From: Lateolabrax maculatus
Taxonomy: Eukaryota; Chordata; Actinopteri; Acropomatiformes; Lateolabracidae
Assembly (NCBI GenBank): GCA_031216445.1
Contig: CM062204.1
Location: 12,020,501-12,084,500, forward strand
Direction of reading: 5' to 3'
DNA length: 64,000 nt
Part shown: in pieces, positions 1-14,800 of the stretch
Layout: every line of letters starts with the position of its first letter
How positions within the stretch are numbered: position 1 is the first letter of the stretch
Position numbers and translations under genes: made by a program
The notes under the pieces: model-generated
Databases searched by the model: none
What the model saw: the letters and a program-made list of their open reading frames with translations, nothing else
What the model was told of the DNA's origin: nothing

Positions 1-270
1 CACATCAACTGACCACATCCTGTATGTTTTATACTGCACCTTCACATTGTCCTACTTTGGAATTTGAAGCAATTTTTTAAAACATGTAATGCACTACGAT
101 CACCACTAGAGGGTAGCATAGAGATATAAGTGCAACAATGTGTTGTGGTACAAATGCATTTGGCTGGTACATATATTTGACTGTAAACACAAACTATAAC
201 ACACATACACACACATATGTAATATGTATTGAAATATTAAAAAAGGTCTTTGTATTGGCTCACCAACACC

Positions 271-273
<3 letters not shown>

Positions 274-331
<58 letters not shown>
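274..331. repeat. (TA)n microsatellite
   Basis: An uninterrupted run of alternating T and A, about 58 bases long. It creates spurious YIYIYI-type ORFs in both strands. It is self-complementary and can extrude as a hairpin. Confidence 0.98.
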
Positions 332-333
<2 letters not shown>

Positions 334-1193
334 GCATAATTTAGCTGACTGGTGGACTGAGATCCAGCTCCACTGCTTACAACTGTGGCATATAACAGCT
401 ACCTCACTAATGGTTAAAACTATAAACCAGCCCAGAAATGACCAAAACCAACATAACATAAACCACCATCTTCTGAACAGACACATTACAAACACTAACA
501 AAAAGTAACAGTTGCGTTTTTGGAAGACAAAACAGCAAACTTAACCAACTGCTCAGTCCAGCATTAGACATGATGGGAAACAAAGAGCTTGGCTACAATC
601 CTCTCAGCACTGTCTGCAGCAGATGTAGGCATCACAGCTGAGCAGACAGACGGGAGGAGTCAAGCAGTGTCTTCACGGTAAATTGCCAACTAGTTTGCGA
701 AACACATTGGTGGAAAGTTAATAAACAATTATCCTGTAATTTTCCCTTTTTAATATAACTCTAGTACAACCCTGTCCCTGACCACCACCATGTCACACCA
801 TACTAACCACGCAGCTGCTTTCATTGTCAGTTGAGTGGAAGCTCACATGTGAGCATCTTAGCCCATTCTGCCTGTTGCAATATGGACTATAACGGTAACG
901 TTATTGCAGTTTGGTACGGCCTCAAACTGAGTAATTCCAGCTGTTGCATTTATACATTTTTTTAAATTTAAAAGTCTGGTTTTCCAGAGCCTAGAGTGGT
1001 TTAGTAGAGTAAACATCAGAAGTTTTGCCACAGTGACTTCATTCATTATGTTTCAAATTCATCATTAGTGAGGATTAGGCCAATCAGAATAGACTATAGA
1101 ACATGCCGTGCAAACTAATTTAGTTCCTGCTAAAATATTCACTTCAGTTAAGATGTGCAGTATATATACATACATTTACATACATACGTATAT

Positions 1194-1197
<4 letters not shown>

Positions 1198-1227
<30 letters not shown>
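1198..1227. repeat. (CA)n microsatellite
   Basis: A pure CA run followed by a short TA run, a typical fish compound microsatellite. Confidence 0.97.
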
Positions 1228-1229
<2 letters not shown>

Positions 1230-1254
1230 TATATATATATAAGAATATCTGACA

Positions 1255-1340
1255 GTATATTGATATCGGAATTTTTTTACTCCCTAATATCAGTATCGGA
1301 CTGGGCCCCAAATTCATTGTTGGTCGGGCTCTAATACACA
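1255..1340. repeat. Probable interspersed repeat fragment
   Basis: The phrase pattern (repeated TATCGG words followed by a GGTCGGGCTCTAATAC end) resembles the ends of non-autonomous DNA transposons common in teleost introns. This rests on my recollection of such elements and no alignment was made. No terminal inverted repeat pair or target-site duplication is clear. Confidence 0.35.
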
Positions 1341-4300
1341 TACATACATATATACTGTTTAAATACATACATAAATATATATATAGTGGTATAAAAGCTG
1401 CAAACTAACCAGCAAAAGGATATGTCATGGTTATCTAATGCAATTTTATCATTGTTTTCTCATGCTGAAACATCTTGTTGGGTGATCTTTTGTATACAGG
1501 CATTTTTCAAACACATATTGAATCCCTGTTTAGAAAATATTTGCCTTCTGCCGTCTAAAACTTAAAATTGTTTCAGTGTTCCACAATTCTCTGTGTTTTC
1601 CATATTTCTAAGTAATTTTACAAGTTGTTGAACCTGACCCATCACTTAATATTGCGGTGACTAGACACACAATAGTTTGTTTTAATTGTAATTCTGGTGG
1701 GTAACAGCGTTTTTTGCAGTGGTTTTTATAGCCAGCCTAACAGGTTTGGCACCATTCAGTCATACCATTCTCTATTTTGGACTAAAACATTCTTGTGGGC
1801 TGTGTACAGTATGTTTGATCCTTGTGAGGGAAAACTATTGTTAGCTGTCATTATTTGTTCTGATTAAGCAGCTATTATTGTAGAAGTGTAAAATATTAGA
1901 ACATGTTGGTGAAATGATAAATTGTCATCAGTTTTTCCTCTTCAGACCATTACTTTTCGTAACAGAATCAAGTTATTACTTTGACCTATGGCAGAGTAAA
2001 AAAGTATGTAATCATATTTCCATGACTCTCATTTTGTGCTATTTTATGATATTTCTCTGGTGCTGAAAACACAACAGCCTATTCTAGTCTGTGTGAACAA
2101 AACGCAGTGGTAAATCACACAAGACAGTAGTGTATGTGCAGAAGTGGACATAATGGCCATCAACAGACTGAAGGAAGTGTAACATGGTGATAATAAACCT
2201 TCTCTCTCCAATTCTTCTGAAATAATCCCTCCATTCAGTCAGTACCAAGCAGCAGCCTCCTCCTGCCATCCCATGGAAGGGAAGGAGGACCAGTGCCAGT
2301 CTTGTACCTAGTCTGCAATCCTTCAATGGGCCTTTGTGGATGCTGCCATCCTTCCCCCCCGGCCAACCCCCGGCAGCCCATTCAGGAGTGTCACATGGCA
2401 CTCCCACTCTGCGCCCATCTCACAATGCAGCCCTGTCATTTGCACCTCATTGACATGCGCTCATAGTGATGTGCAGTGGGGAATGGTCGTGATCTTCCAC
2501 TAGTTTCAAAGGAAATGAAGTGCCGGGCTGGGTGGCCAAAGTGTGGCTTCCTGGATACGGTATTCATATTTCTTAGGAGGAAGTTCTGAAACGTGTGTGT
2601 GTTGGGAGTTGGCAGTGAGTTTCAGCAAATGTGTCACACCAACCTCACACACCTTTAACTGTCATTTAACATGAGCGAATGTCTGATTGATATTTGTTGA
2701 ACAATAATAGTCTTGCTAACATCACAAGTAAAGGATGACTGATTGAATGTTACTATAGAAAAAAGTCATATTTAAATGTGAGTGCTAGGTTACTATAAAA
2801 TGAGTGGAAATCCCAACCTTTCATGGGAGAGATACAGTAAGTATAGAAATTCTAGCCTGGTTCCAGACTTCAGTATCACCACGTACAATTAATTCTGTCC
2901 GATTATCAGGCTATAGAAATTCATGATTTTAATGAAATGTGTAAGAACTGACGCAAAGACTGAATGGCCACTCCAGAAGGGTTCCTCCGACATAACACTC
3001 GGAATATAATTCAGAGCAATTATAACAGTTTTCTGTTTGGACTCAGTAGACGAATGTAGTCTAGTAGCAAATCTGGTATTTTTTCATCCCGAATGGTACA
3101 GAAAGGAGAGAAATGTTCCCTGATATAGGCCAACATTTCAAATATGTTTTTCTTTTTGTTGGTTGTTGAGCAATTCACACACTTTGTAGTATATTTTGAT
3201 ATTGGGACAAGATCAATATATTTTTTGAGAGTTACTGTATTTACTTCGCCTACAGTAGGAGAATGGCCCAGTAAGATGAATGTCCAACTTCAAACTCTCA
3301 CAAAAGGAAATCACAAAATACTAATTTGATGGCCTGAATTGCCTACCAAAAAACATCCATCCCCAGAAATGCAAGTCACACGTGTCATGTTTCAGAACAA
3401 ATTGACTCTGCCTTTTTTGTACAGTAGTTGACAAAATCACATGATATCAAATCCCTAAAAATAGCTCTGACGTCCAAAAATCAGTCAGTGAGGCAATTTT
3501 GAGTTATTACCGCCCCGGGTGACTCCCTTTCACAGCCTTATCCACCCCTTACTGAAAGAGGCACGACTCGGTATTATCTTCACCATCATCGTCATTGAGA
3601 AAGACCAACAGCATACAGCTCACTACAGCAGACAGACATGAATGAACACTGATTGCTGCTATTGCAACAACTCACCCTGAAAAATAATGGTTCAATTTAG
3701 AACCAGTGGTGGTTCCTTATGGTGAAGAAAAATTAACCTTCACCCTAAGACGTATTAATAAAGGTTTTAAACTCAGATGGTTCTTAATAGTGCATGATAG
3801 CTAAATCATTTTCATTATCATCACAACCCTATAGTACCACTTTCACTTTCTAGTATGGCGCCTGTTAAAGAGCTTATGCATTGTAAGTAATGGATTAATT
3901 AATGGTTAGTAATAATTAAGTATATAATAAGTAGGAACTACTTTAGATTGCTAGGTTATGTAAATCCCTTTGGCTGGTAAAACAGCAATATTTTGAAGGC
4001 AGATGCAGTGGGGTATTTTTACAATGTGGGACTACCTTCGCTTAAGTATGTGAATACACAACCAAACTGAAGCAAACTACACATTATGCTATTGCCAATT
4101 CAGAAATGACAAAATGGCAAAACATGCTGTAGCTAAATAAGTGTAGCCTACAGTCTGGTTAACATTTACCAATGATCCTCTGCAAATGAAGTGCAATAAA
4201 TTCACATTATTCCCAGAATGTGAAATAGACTGAGTATGTACAACAGAAGATTTACATACACAAAGACCAAGTGCAGAACGTTTACATTGTTCCACTCCTA

Positions 4301-4689
4301 ATAGTATATGTTTTTATTGTTACCATACTTTTACCATAGCCTGATTATTACAAAATGTTGATATTCTACCCACTGGCATTTCCTTTTCTTTAAACTAAAC
4401 TTGCTACTATAAATGGTAGATGTCCTAGTTTTACATTGTTATACTGTCTATTTGGTACTTTCATTATTGGTATGTTTACATCTCTGAATAACTCGGCACT
4501 TGTCCGCAGATGCAGCTCTAACTCTGGGGGAAAAAAACGGGAAACAGAGATCCTGAATTCCCTGAGGTTTTCTCACCGCTGGTTCCCTGCGGGTTTCATC
4601 ATCCCGCGGCATCCCGCTTCCGGGAACCGATATCGGTACCCACCTGAACCATTATTTTGAAGGATCACTCGCGATCAGCTACGTGACCA

Positions 4690-6160
4690 TGTGCAGCATC
4701 CCCTCCCTCCCACGCCAGCATCACTCCCCCCCTCCTCCTCCTCCTCCTCCTCCTCTCCTCCTCCTCCTCCCCTCCCGTACACGCTGTCCTCAAAACCTCC
4801 GGCGGCGTTTCCCGCATCGGTCTGTGTATCCTGAACCGACTTGGGGGGAGGAGGTTGCGGACCGACTACCGGCGGACGGCTTACGTGCGGGACCGTGCAG
4901 ATTTGCAGACGACTGCGCGCGTGTGTGTGCGTGTGTGTGTTTGCTTTTTGTTTTTCTTTTTAAAAAGCGGGAGGAAATCACGACGAGAAAAGCCGCCCCC
5001 CACCCACCCACTACCCAACCCATCGCGGCATCCCTCCTCCCCTGCCGACGCCAGCACACATCTCAGCCTCACCTCCTGTTATCTTCATTTACCGCCGTTT
5101 TGCATCCCGGACCCAGCGAGGCTCCTCCGGTCCTCCGGTCCGCCGCCGCCATCGTCAGCACCGCAGGCGGGAGGAGGGGGCCGTGTGATGAGGAGGTCGC
5201 CCTGCCGCAGCGGCTCGGTTACGCTCAGATAACGCGCCGCGTTTTGTCGCCGGGACGGTCTCTCCGTTTGGGTCGATTTTTTATTTATTTTTTTTTTTTT
5301 TGAAAAAAAAAAAAAAGCCTACAAATATCCACCGAGTGTGTGAAGGAGAAACCCGACAGAGGAGCACAGCTGCCGCCCGGGGGGCTGAGGGAACCGCCGG
5401 TGAGTGGACGGTCCTCTTGTTTGTTTTTTTTTTAACCTCTTCATTGTTTATCTGATAACCGTTGACCGTTAAAAAAAAAAAACGGACAAAAAAAAAAGAA
5501 AAAAAAGTCGTATTTCAGGTTCAACACCGAGTCAAACGCGCGGGTCCACTAACTCGTTTAGCTCGGGGGTCGTTATGTAACCCCACGCAGACTCTCCACG
5601 GCACTGTCCCACCGTGTCCGTGTTGAGCTGACGCCGTTTATTTGAGTTTCTTCGCCCCGGGACGAACCGGGAACTAACGGTATGTCGTTGTGCAGCTAAC
5701 GTTAACGGCTGCTAGCTGGCGAGCCCACGCCCAGTCGTCTCCCGTCCCGAAACAATAACCAACAACCGCACCAGCGACGGGGGTTAGGGCAGCTTTTCTC
5801 TTTTTATCTTCATGTGTGAAATCACTCTGGTAAGCTCTCATAAGGCCTCGAAAGTTACCCGGCTCCACGGTGTCCTGTCCCCCCCGGGGACGGTCGCTCG
5901 TCTTCCGCCCATCTCAGTCCCCTCGGCGCTGCACTGATGGAGCAGAGCAGAAACCGTGTTTTTTTTTTTGGTTGGTTTTTTTTTTCCCCCACTTTAAACT
6001 CGCTTCCCTTCACTATCAGACACACAGTGGTGATCCTGGTGAAAACGCGTGGCGGGGACACAGCGTTTCCGTCAACACGGACAGCGCTGTGCGGGCTGCG
6101 ACGTGCCTGAGCTAAAAACACGCCGATCCCCAGAGAGCAGGGCGGGCAGCGGGGCACGCG
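4690..6160 (+). promoter_or_regulatory. rnf24: CpG island and promoter region of rnf24
   Basis: GC content and CpG density rise sharply here compared with the AT-rich surroundings. The island spans the 5' splice site of the first rnf24 exon and runs into the first intron. No TATA box is obvious, which fits a housekeeping CpG-island promoter. The block also holds a CCT-repeat tract (about 4728-4775) and several A and T homopolymers. Long ORFs in it are low-complexity (poly-Pro, poly-Leu) and are not credible proteins. The transcription start cannot be fixed from sequence alone. Confidence 0.75.
4700..5399 (+). other. rnf24: rnf24 non-coding first exon (5' UTR), start approximate
   Basis: A strong splice donor, GCCG|GTGAGT, ends this exon at 5399 inside the CpG island. 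The next good acceptor in the correct context lies just before the rnf24 start codon, about 14 kb downstream, at 19563 or 19624. A non-coding first exon followed by a long first intron is usual for RNF24. The 5' boundary is a guess; only the donor is well supported. Confidence 0.55.
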
Positions 6161-8649
6161 TGGGGCTGTTTAGGTTGTGTGTGTGCCTGCATCCTCCCTT
6201 TTTTATTTATATATATTTTTTTTTATCGTCTTCAGACTGATAAAGTGCTGCACTGGATGCAAGTGGTGTCGTGTCTGAACCTGATGGTGGCAGGAACCGT
6301 GTTCGTGTTTTCCGTGGACAGCCACTGCTCCCTGTGAGAGCAGCTGTCAAGTAACCAGAGACAAATCATGCTGTTCAGTGGTCTAAGAATCAAGGGTGTC
6401 AGATGTCTTAGAGATTGTAAAGCCCTCCCAGGCAGATGATATGATTTGTAATTAGTTTTTTTTATTCTGTTGAATAAGAGGTTTGTTGAATGGCTGGAGT
6501 CTTGCATTTAAGTATGTGGTGGATAGATGCCTGCACCACAAGTTCAAGTTTGTCAAACATTCGGTTCACTGACCTCTGAGAGTGATACCGTTGACGGCCC
6601 TGTACACATGACTGTACATCTTGTACAGAATGGGGGCGAAATTGATTGGCAGAGTGAGTGAACTCCCTGAAAATGCTCCGTCAGGTGCAAGTAGTGTTGA
6701 TACTGTACCATGCAGCCTCGATGGTGCCAGAAAATGTGTTGATTTACTGTGGAAGCAGCTGTCAAATATTTAGACACAGTGTACAATGTCCCAAAAATCT
6801 CTGGTATATTTCTTGCATCTATGGAGTGAATATAAGCGATCACAGTATTGAACAGTTTATTTTTTAGCCTTCCTCCCCATTGTATTGAATTCAGGTTATT
6901 TGATCGGCTGTATCCCTGCACCAATACAGTTGACGGACAATGGACTGCACCAAAAGATAAACTTTCTTTGCATTCCTCCGCAAACTTTATTTTATAGCAC
7001 TTTTCAAAACAGAAAGTACAATATACAACTGTCTTAAAAGCACACAGAGACTACAGATGAAAACTCTCCGTGGCTGAATGCCGTTCTTTAGATTTAACAA
7101 CCAAGTCCTAAAGGATTCATTTGAGACTGTATTGGTAGAGATCACAGATGCTCGGCAATGTGAGCATTAGCACTTACCCAATCTTGAGCTGGAGTGGTTA
7201 AACATTTGTGCACTGCACTAAGTGGTGCACAGATGTGAATGCCCTCCGTCAGTGTCTGCTCTTAGATACACAAAGCTCTAGTACCTGCAGATCACCAAAC
7301 ATGACTTGCAGGTATTGCTTTAAAGGTTTAGGAGAAATAAATATTAATGAACACATGTTTACACAGTAAAACAGAGCACTTCATTATCTACAGCTTTTAT
7401 TACTCTATGCTGCCAAAGAAACAACTGTTTTCATAGCTGTGGATTTGCCTAGTATAACATGGACCATCTATCTAGCAGTATTAGTAAATCCTTTAGCATT
7501 TGCATAACGATAATGTTACCTCCCCAGACGTTAAGTCAGGAAACATTTACATTTTTCAAAGAGACAGTTTAAAGCAAACATGACATCATGACAGCCTGAT
7601 TACTGAAACAGCTCACCTACCTACGAATAGCTGGTGCAACTCAATCCTGAAGATATTTACTATATGAGAACAAGTTGAACACTTGCCTTCCTCAATTTAC
7701 ATATACAGAGCTAGTGTTTTTTTTCCCAAAGGATCATGTAAGTGCAACATTGAGCTTCTGTTTCAGTAAGGTTTTGGTATTTAGATGGCCTCTGTCAAGG
7801 GTCTTTAGATAGTTTGAGAAAATCAGGGGTCAGCTGTGTGTGCTGACCCCCCATTATTACCAAATATAAAAACACACTCTAGGGATTATTTATACTAAGA
7901 TGACTTTGACAGTGAACCCCTTGAGCGCACAAAGCCCGCTAGCCAATGGCAGTATAAGAAAAGTGATTTCATACTGTCCAGGCTATGTGTTAATACTAGT
8001 TGTGTAATTTTCCGATTAACAGGAAATGAGCATTACTGGACATTCATGACGTTTTGGGGACTTGCTTGAGGGCAAAAGTTCTTCACATTGAGGGCAAAAG
8101 TTAAATAGTGAAATACCACATTACATAACAGATTTTAGGCAGACTGCTGTGTCCTTTAAACATCTAGAGGAGTAGAGTCCAACATGTTTGACGTACACGT
8201 TTCTCAGCCTAGAAAATAGAATCTTGACTGATGCAGCATTTGATACGTGGGTGATAAAGAGTCCTCCTTCAGACTCGTTCAGTTTCCTTCAGTACCTGCA
8301 GTGCTCACATAATGAAGGTACAATATGCAGAATTAGTAAGAGTGGGTAAGAATCTAAGGAGATTTTGTACTGCATAGCACAGTATTGCCTTTTGCGCCTC
8401 AATAAAGAATTATTTTATCTCATTTTAGGGTGATTTTTATATTATTGGTGGCTGAATATAAATGCCCTCCAGCCGTAAAACCATAATAAACTAAAATACC
8501 TTACGTTGGTTAGTAGGCCAGACTTACAGAGTTTAATCAGCTGAACTTAAAGGTAAATAAGATGTTGTGGCCCAGGTTTATTTCCATGATAATAAGCCTC
8601 CACAAAGAATCACTAGTAAAGTATTTTGGTGAGCATTTTGTAAGTTATG

Positions 8650-8800
8650 GGTTATTACCAGGCTTCTGCCGAGACTTGATGACAAGCTGATCAGTTGAAT
8701 CAGGTGTGTTGGAAGAGGGAAACATCTAAAACATTCAGGGCGGTGTGCCCCCAGGACCAGGGTTGGAAAACACTTGCCTGAGTCCAGACCTTTGAATCTG
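8650..8800. repeat. Teleost interspersed repeat fragment
   Basis: The stretch with TTGAATCAGGTGTGTTGGAAG, then GGGAAACATCTAAAACATTC, then CAGGACCAGGGTTGGAAAAC matches a short repeat that I recognise as very widespread in fish and other vertebrate genomes. The minus-strand ORF across it is a by-product. Confidence 0.65.
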
Positions 8801-11800
8801 CCCACTACACGAGTTGACCATGCTGTCTGATATCAGGCAAGGGAAACACTGTTGTAAGTAATTTAACCTATTACAAGGTTTGACATTAGGTGGCATCCTT
8901 CATGCAGCTAGGCTGTGACTACAAGAAACAGACAAAGACAAAGGTGTTAATTGAAAGGGTTAATTAACCTTCTTATGTAAAAAAACATCAAAATATAGCT
9001 AACAACATATGGTTTTTGTTCTTTTTTATTTTGGGACATTATTACTAATTGCTAAGCAGATGATAATCAAATCAAATCTGGACCTGAATTTATTTGCAAA
9101 CTCTAGATTGTATTTTTGTTATTGTGATTGATAAATTAATACATGCATGATTTGGTTTTGTTTGGTTAAAGAACCCTACGATTGCAATCAAAGCAGAAAT
9201 GAGTTGCACCTAATTGCTGACAGCATAGTCCACTTTAACCGATACAACTGCTAAAACTGGTCTTGATACTTTAACTCCAAATTTGACTTTCAGTCTGGCT
9301 TGCTTATTTTTGCTACATAATTTAATATATTTGTTATATAGCCTAATGCACAGTGGCACAACAGTACAAGTAGATTGCCCAGTGAAAAGGCTGAATGAAT
9401 GCTACTGTATATTGAATTTGTAAGGATATTCCATTTGCTCGTAAGTATGTGGGGAACAGTTTCGTTTGTGCTAAATGGCAGCAGAGAGTCGTAGATAAAA
9501 CTTGCACATGCAGTGAATGCTAATCAATACTTGGCCTCCTTCCGTGTTATCTTGATGCGGAGCAGAAACTAACTTTTTGATATTATTTACTTATTTATTG
9601 TATTACTCTTTAGTTTCATACACTAATCATAATTGTTGTTGCTCTTGGCCTCAAGCACAAGGCACTTGGCCAACTCAAACACACATTTGCATTCCTTAAG
9701 TTGAAAATAGGTTCATGCAAATTCTGTTCCCATTAGAATATAAACATTAGAATATTTTAGATTTAGTCAAATTTTGTGAACTTGACACCTTTTTTATATT
9801 TTCAGTTTTGTTGTCTTTTTGTTGTTTTGTAAGACTGTTTGTTTAATTTGTTTAATTTACTGCAGGTCAGTAGCCGATAACCTCAAGAACTGATATGACT
9901 TGTATTTGGTTCATGTTGTTTTCGTGTTTGAGCTTGACTTACTCACCCTCACATGACTACAGGTTTTATTTATAGTGACTGTGACCCTGCACTTCGTAGA
10001 CCAAGGGTCCCGCTTCTCTAAAGTAGGTAGCTATGAAAAGACATTGCATAAGATTAGGCTTATTACAATCTGAATATGATCTTGTTCAGTGATTTTGAAA
10101 AGAAAGTTATTTTCAAACAAACTAACTCACCACTATTGATTAAAAGGTGTGTGTGTATTTGTGTGTGTGTGGCTACTAGATAAACTTGTCATGACAAATG
10201 TCAACAATTCCCTGGAAAATACCCCTTCAAATTGGGTAGAAAAGAAAGTCAAACTAAGACAGTTGATGGGCTAAAATGGGAAGTAGAAAAAAACCCTTTT
10301 GGATACAAGGTGACGAGTGCAATGAGACAGCTGTGTGTGTCAGTTCCTCTTGTTTGTGCCAGCATGTGTTACTATCAGAGTCCACTGAGGAATGGCGAGC
10401 TTAAAGGGAAAGGAGAGAGCGCAAAAGAGCAAACATAGTAAAGATCATTGTAACTTTTTAATTGAGGTGATATTTAGATAATTAGCTGAACCTCTCTTCT
10501 TTACCAAACAAGTCATAAGAGTATGTTTCTGTTTGTCTTATTCATAGATAGCTACCATGCATTCTTAATTTGAAACCACCCTCTTCATAAGTTTTGTATC
10601 TTTTAGTGAGCTGTTGACAGTTTAACTTTTGTTATTGACGTTAACATCTCTAGGTCAGAAACCATTCTAGGGATTGTTCATGTGCCACAAAAATACAGAT
10701 GCTCGTTATCAATTATTAATATCAAAGACAAAATGTTTAGTGGAGTGATTCATCATACAAATCTATGTTTCATAACAACCTCATTTTAAATTGAATACTG
10801 GTTGTTACTGAATGTTGGTCAGTGAGTTAGCAATTTTAAAATGTAAGGCTGAGGTAACTTGTGATGGACTTTGGTTAATATTTCTGATATGTATTATGGA
10901 CAATCACTCATTTTATTTAATTATATTATCAGATAATAAACCTTTTTATGAAGTAGCTACATATTGTCTTGGGTGACACATTTTACAAAAGACCAATGCC
11001 TTCAGGAAACAAACAGCACATCACTGAGCGTCTGTTGCGCTAGAAAAAAAGATTTTTGTTGTTAATTTTGTGGGAAAATCATGATAACATGTACCATTTA
11101 TCAAATGCCTGCTGTGGCATGCTTGTGAATATATGTATATACACTAAGTGTTGGATGGTACATGGAGTGGCATTAGATGTAGGCTAAATCCATTAATTGG
11201 AATTATATCAGCAGCCGACATTAGGTTGACCTTGTCAGCTCCACTCAAGTCCTCCCACATCTTCATAACTGGAGTTATAGTTACAGCGACCTACTTACTG
11301 TAGAACTTGGCCCAACTTTGGAAAAACAAGCTTTTTGTAATGCATATTTCAGGGCTTGAAATGGAAACAATGTTGGCTACTTTCATAAGCAATGGCATGT
11401 GTGATCATTAATATCAGCATCTTTTTTCATGTCAGGAAGCAACATAATAAAACTATGTGCATTGTCTTACAGTTTAAACGGAGAAAAGAGTTGTTGTTTT
11501 TTTAAGCTTTCTACATCCCTCCCTGGCAGCTGTATCCTAGGCCTACAATTTGTATGCTTTGTGGCCTATCTATTTTTCCTCTCCTGGCAAAATGTACAAT
11601 TTAACTAGCACTCTTGTCATAATTTTTTTTTAACTATGAGCAATTATGTTTTGATGGATGGTCAGATATGTGAATGACCAGTTCCCCACAACCTCCCCAA
11701 CTCAAACCGCTAAAAATGTGGTGTCTAAGTATCAAATGAATGTGGGCATTTCACTTACCACAGCCAGCACATTTTCAAGAGTCCCTTGCTCTGCCTCAGA

Positions 11801-14800
11801 GGCCCTGGTGTTTGTTGCTGCCCTTTGGCATATTAAGTTTCAGATGTGCAAATCTCATGGCCAGCCGTGGCTGCTAGTGGAAATTTCCACTTCTCATTTG
11901 GACAGCATCTTGTGAATGTGATGTTGTGGGCTGAGCACAAGAAACTCCTGAACAGAGCTACGGTTTTGTTTTTTTGTTTTTTTTAAGGGACTTTGACATT
12001 TGATAAGATGATAAAAAAAAAGAACTGCATTAACTGCAGTGTATATAACTATTTTGGAGAGGGCATTTTGGAAAATAACAAAGGACAGGGTTACATTTAA
12101 TTAACATATTTTGGTTAAGCATTTGGCTACTTTGTCCTTAGAATAAAACAATGTCAATATTACTCAGCAGCTGCCTGAGACTTATTTGTTCACATGACCA
12201 ATATATGAAATATCAGGGGGCCAAAGGTCATCATTTGTCCTGGTGATGTGTCTGCCAGTGGTTCAGCCACTATTGATTATGAGTATAGAAGAGGGCCGGG
12301 GAGAGGTGGGTGGAAAGGGGTTATGTTTGATTTAAGCTCTACAGTCATGTCAAGGATAAAGGGAGGGTTCTTTGGTCAGATGTTTAAGAATGATCTTAGG
12401 TTGTTTGAAAACATCAGGTTTGCCACAATTTAATAAAACCATCATACGTAAAGCTGAGTGTTTGAATGGTTTATATAGGATTTTCTTATATTCTGGCTAA
12501 ATTGTTACTAGTTAACCAGTAGGGCTGAAATGGTCAAAAAAAACACCCACATGGTTTGTGACAGCCAAAGGGTCATAGGTTTTGTTTAGTAAGGACAATA
12601 TATGGTTGTTTTATATAGTTTAATAGGTCTTAAAAACATTGCTTTTCCCTATGCTCTACAAATAGTTAAGCTAATTACTCATCATTGTGCTGATTAGATT
12701 TTGATCAAAATATTTTGATATCAAACTGTGAAACTGGTATCACATATGAAACTGAACTGTGATGTGAATGTGTTTTCTAAAGTCTGCGTACTTGTTTCAC
12801 TTGGCATAGGTCAAAATGAGACCAGTAAAAGGTAAAAGGTCCTTCAAAAAGTGTTCATGGTTATAATCTGTGCCAATAAATAACTGGACGAACAGGGGGA
12901 AAAGTGCCATACTGGGATGTTGTCTTTGCTTCACTTAGTTAGGGAGTGATGTTATCCTTTTTAAGATATATTGCAAGGAAAATCTTTGTTGCTAGTGAGA
13001 GGACTGCCCTTGGTAAATAAAATCTAAGATGAAAAATGGCAGACAGACAGACACCACCCAGACTCCAGGTAGTAGAAAATCTATTTTTATAAATTGGATG
13101 AACTGACACCTTTAGGCTGAATTTCTTAGGTTTGTCCTGATTTGTTCTCATTCCCCCCCCTTTTTTCTTTTTTGCTGTTTCACAGTCTTTCATATCACCG
13201 AAGTTGAAACTATAAATGTATCTCTTTTCCAGTATAACACTGGAAACTGGGCACATTGAATGCAAAGAGTGATTTGCTCACTCAGGTCCATTCCCTATGA
13301 ATGCGATGTGCTGTGCGTGGTCTTGGTGCTGGTTATGTAATAGGGTGAGGCCATGTGAAAATGTCTGAGTGAGAGAAGCAGATGGTGGGATGGGGAGAGC
13401 AGATGCAAATCACATCTGCCCTTTCCAACCAGAAGACATTGTTTGTTGCCAGGTCATCACATTGACCCTGAATGCTCTTTGGTCTCTCTAAGGATTATTC
13501 TTTATGTGAGATGTGTTCATAATAGCGTTGCATTTGGAACTGGTATACATCTCTGCTTCAACTATTGTGCAGCAGAGATAGGTCCGTCTGCGCTGCCTCA
13601 CAGTACATTCAAAACTTTTGCACAACTAGTTTTAACCCAGTGAAACGTGCAAGTTTGGCTTTTTTCCTGAGTAGCCCTTCAGTTTCAAAGAGGGAGAGGG
13701 GCACCAAGGTATTTTTAGATGCACAGGAAGCTATTTAGTAGCAGGAAGCATCAAGAAGGGAATTTGCGCAAGTGCTAAACGTAGACGTTAGGATTTGTTA
13801 AAATTCATGGAAAATACAGATGGGTGACTAATTCAGTTGAAAGATTAATTGTCTTAGTAAGATTTAAGGCCACTACTGGCTGCCAGAGGAGCTTCAGTGG
13901 GCCTCGGCATAGACAAGTCTGTTGAACTCTACTTGAAAAACTAACACCGATCTTCCAAATGGTATTCCCTCATTCGGTGTTTTGATGGTGGTGCTGGTGG
14001 AGAGCACTGGCCAACACATTAGTCCAAAAGATGAATATGTGTTCAACCATTCAGCCATCCCTCACAGCATGTATGGGAGCACTTGCACTTATTATGTTTC
14101 TCAGCTCGCTCATTCCATTTCCCTTGTCCCCTGTCTGTGTCTATGCTTCTTTATCCACAGTATATAATGATAACTGAGTTTAGCAGTTCACATTGGCTTA
14201 TTTTTCGGACCCCTGTGTTTGACGATTTGAGCTATATGGGTTGTTTACTGCAAAGGGGTTGGATTTCTAGATTGCTTGATGAACCCAAGACCCTCTAGGT
14301 CAGTGAATCTTGATACTGTAGGGGGTGTTGCACAGAGTGAAGGGGACAGCCCTAAGATTAGAGGACTTAACTTGAAGAGGGACCTTTTTAATCTGACATT
14401 CAGCAAATGACATTGAATGACATACTGCCATGTCATGTCATCAAAATCCCAACGTCAATGTCATTTTTGATGTGATGCAGTAGCTGTGTAACTTAAATAA
14501 TGCAAATATATAAGAGTTGTTTTTCCTTTATGTTGTCTTACAATAACCAGTAAGCTGTGTTGACCTCCGTCACGCTTTTTAGGGCTGCTCCGTAAATGTT
14601 GATTCAACTCAAAATCAGTCGAGACGCCCCCAAGGGGTAAATAATATATTTATCATAATCATCTGTATTAAAGAATAAACATCAGTAACAATGTTGAGTG
14701 TTTATTAAATGAAAAAGTGGTGTAATATTTTTCATCGATGTAGCCTTGTAGTCAGCTAGCTATTGAGAAAGATGATGTTTTTTTCCCACCTACTAATAAC

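Larger units (their letters stand above)
1..4680. other. Intergenic flank upstream of rnf24
   Basis: I see no supportable coding exon here. The ORFs present are short, AT-rich or made of simple repeats. The stretch holds a long (TA)n tract, a (CA)n tract and, near 1255-1340, what looks like a fragment of an interspersed repeat. Sequence from about 4500 becomes GC-rich as it approaches the rnf24 CpG island. A moderately GC-rich block at 2250-2560 stands out from its AT-rich surroundings but has no convincing reading frame or splice pair. Confidence 0.6.

Noticed and set aside
4683..5303. 206-residue plus-strand ORF in the CpG island
   Set aside because: Poly-Pro/Leu low complexity from CCT repeats, overlaps several equally long frames on both strands, and lies in what is best explained as 5' UTR with a splice donor at 5399.
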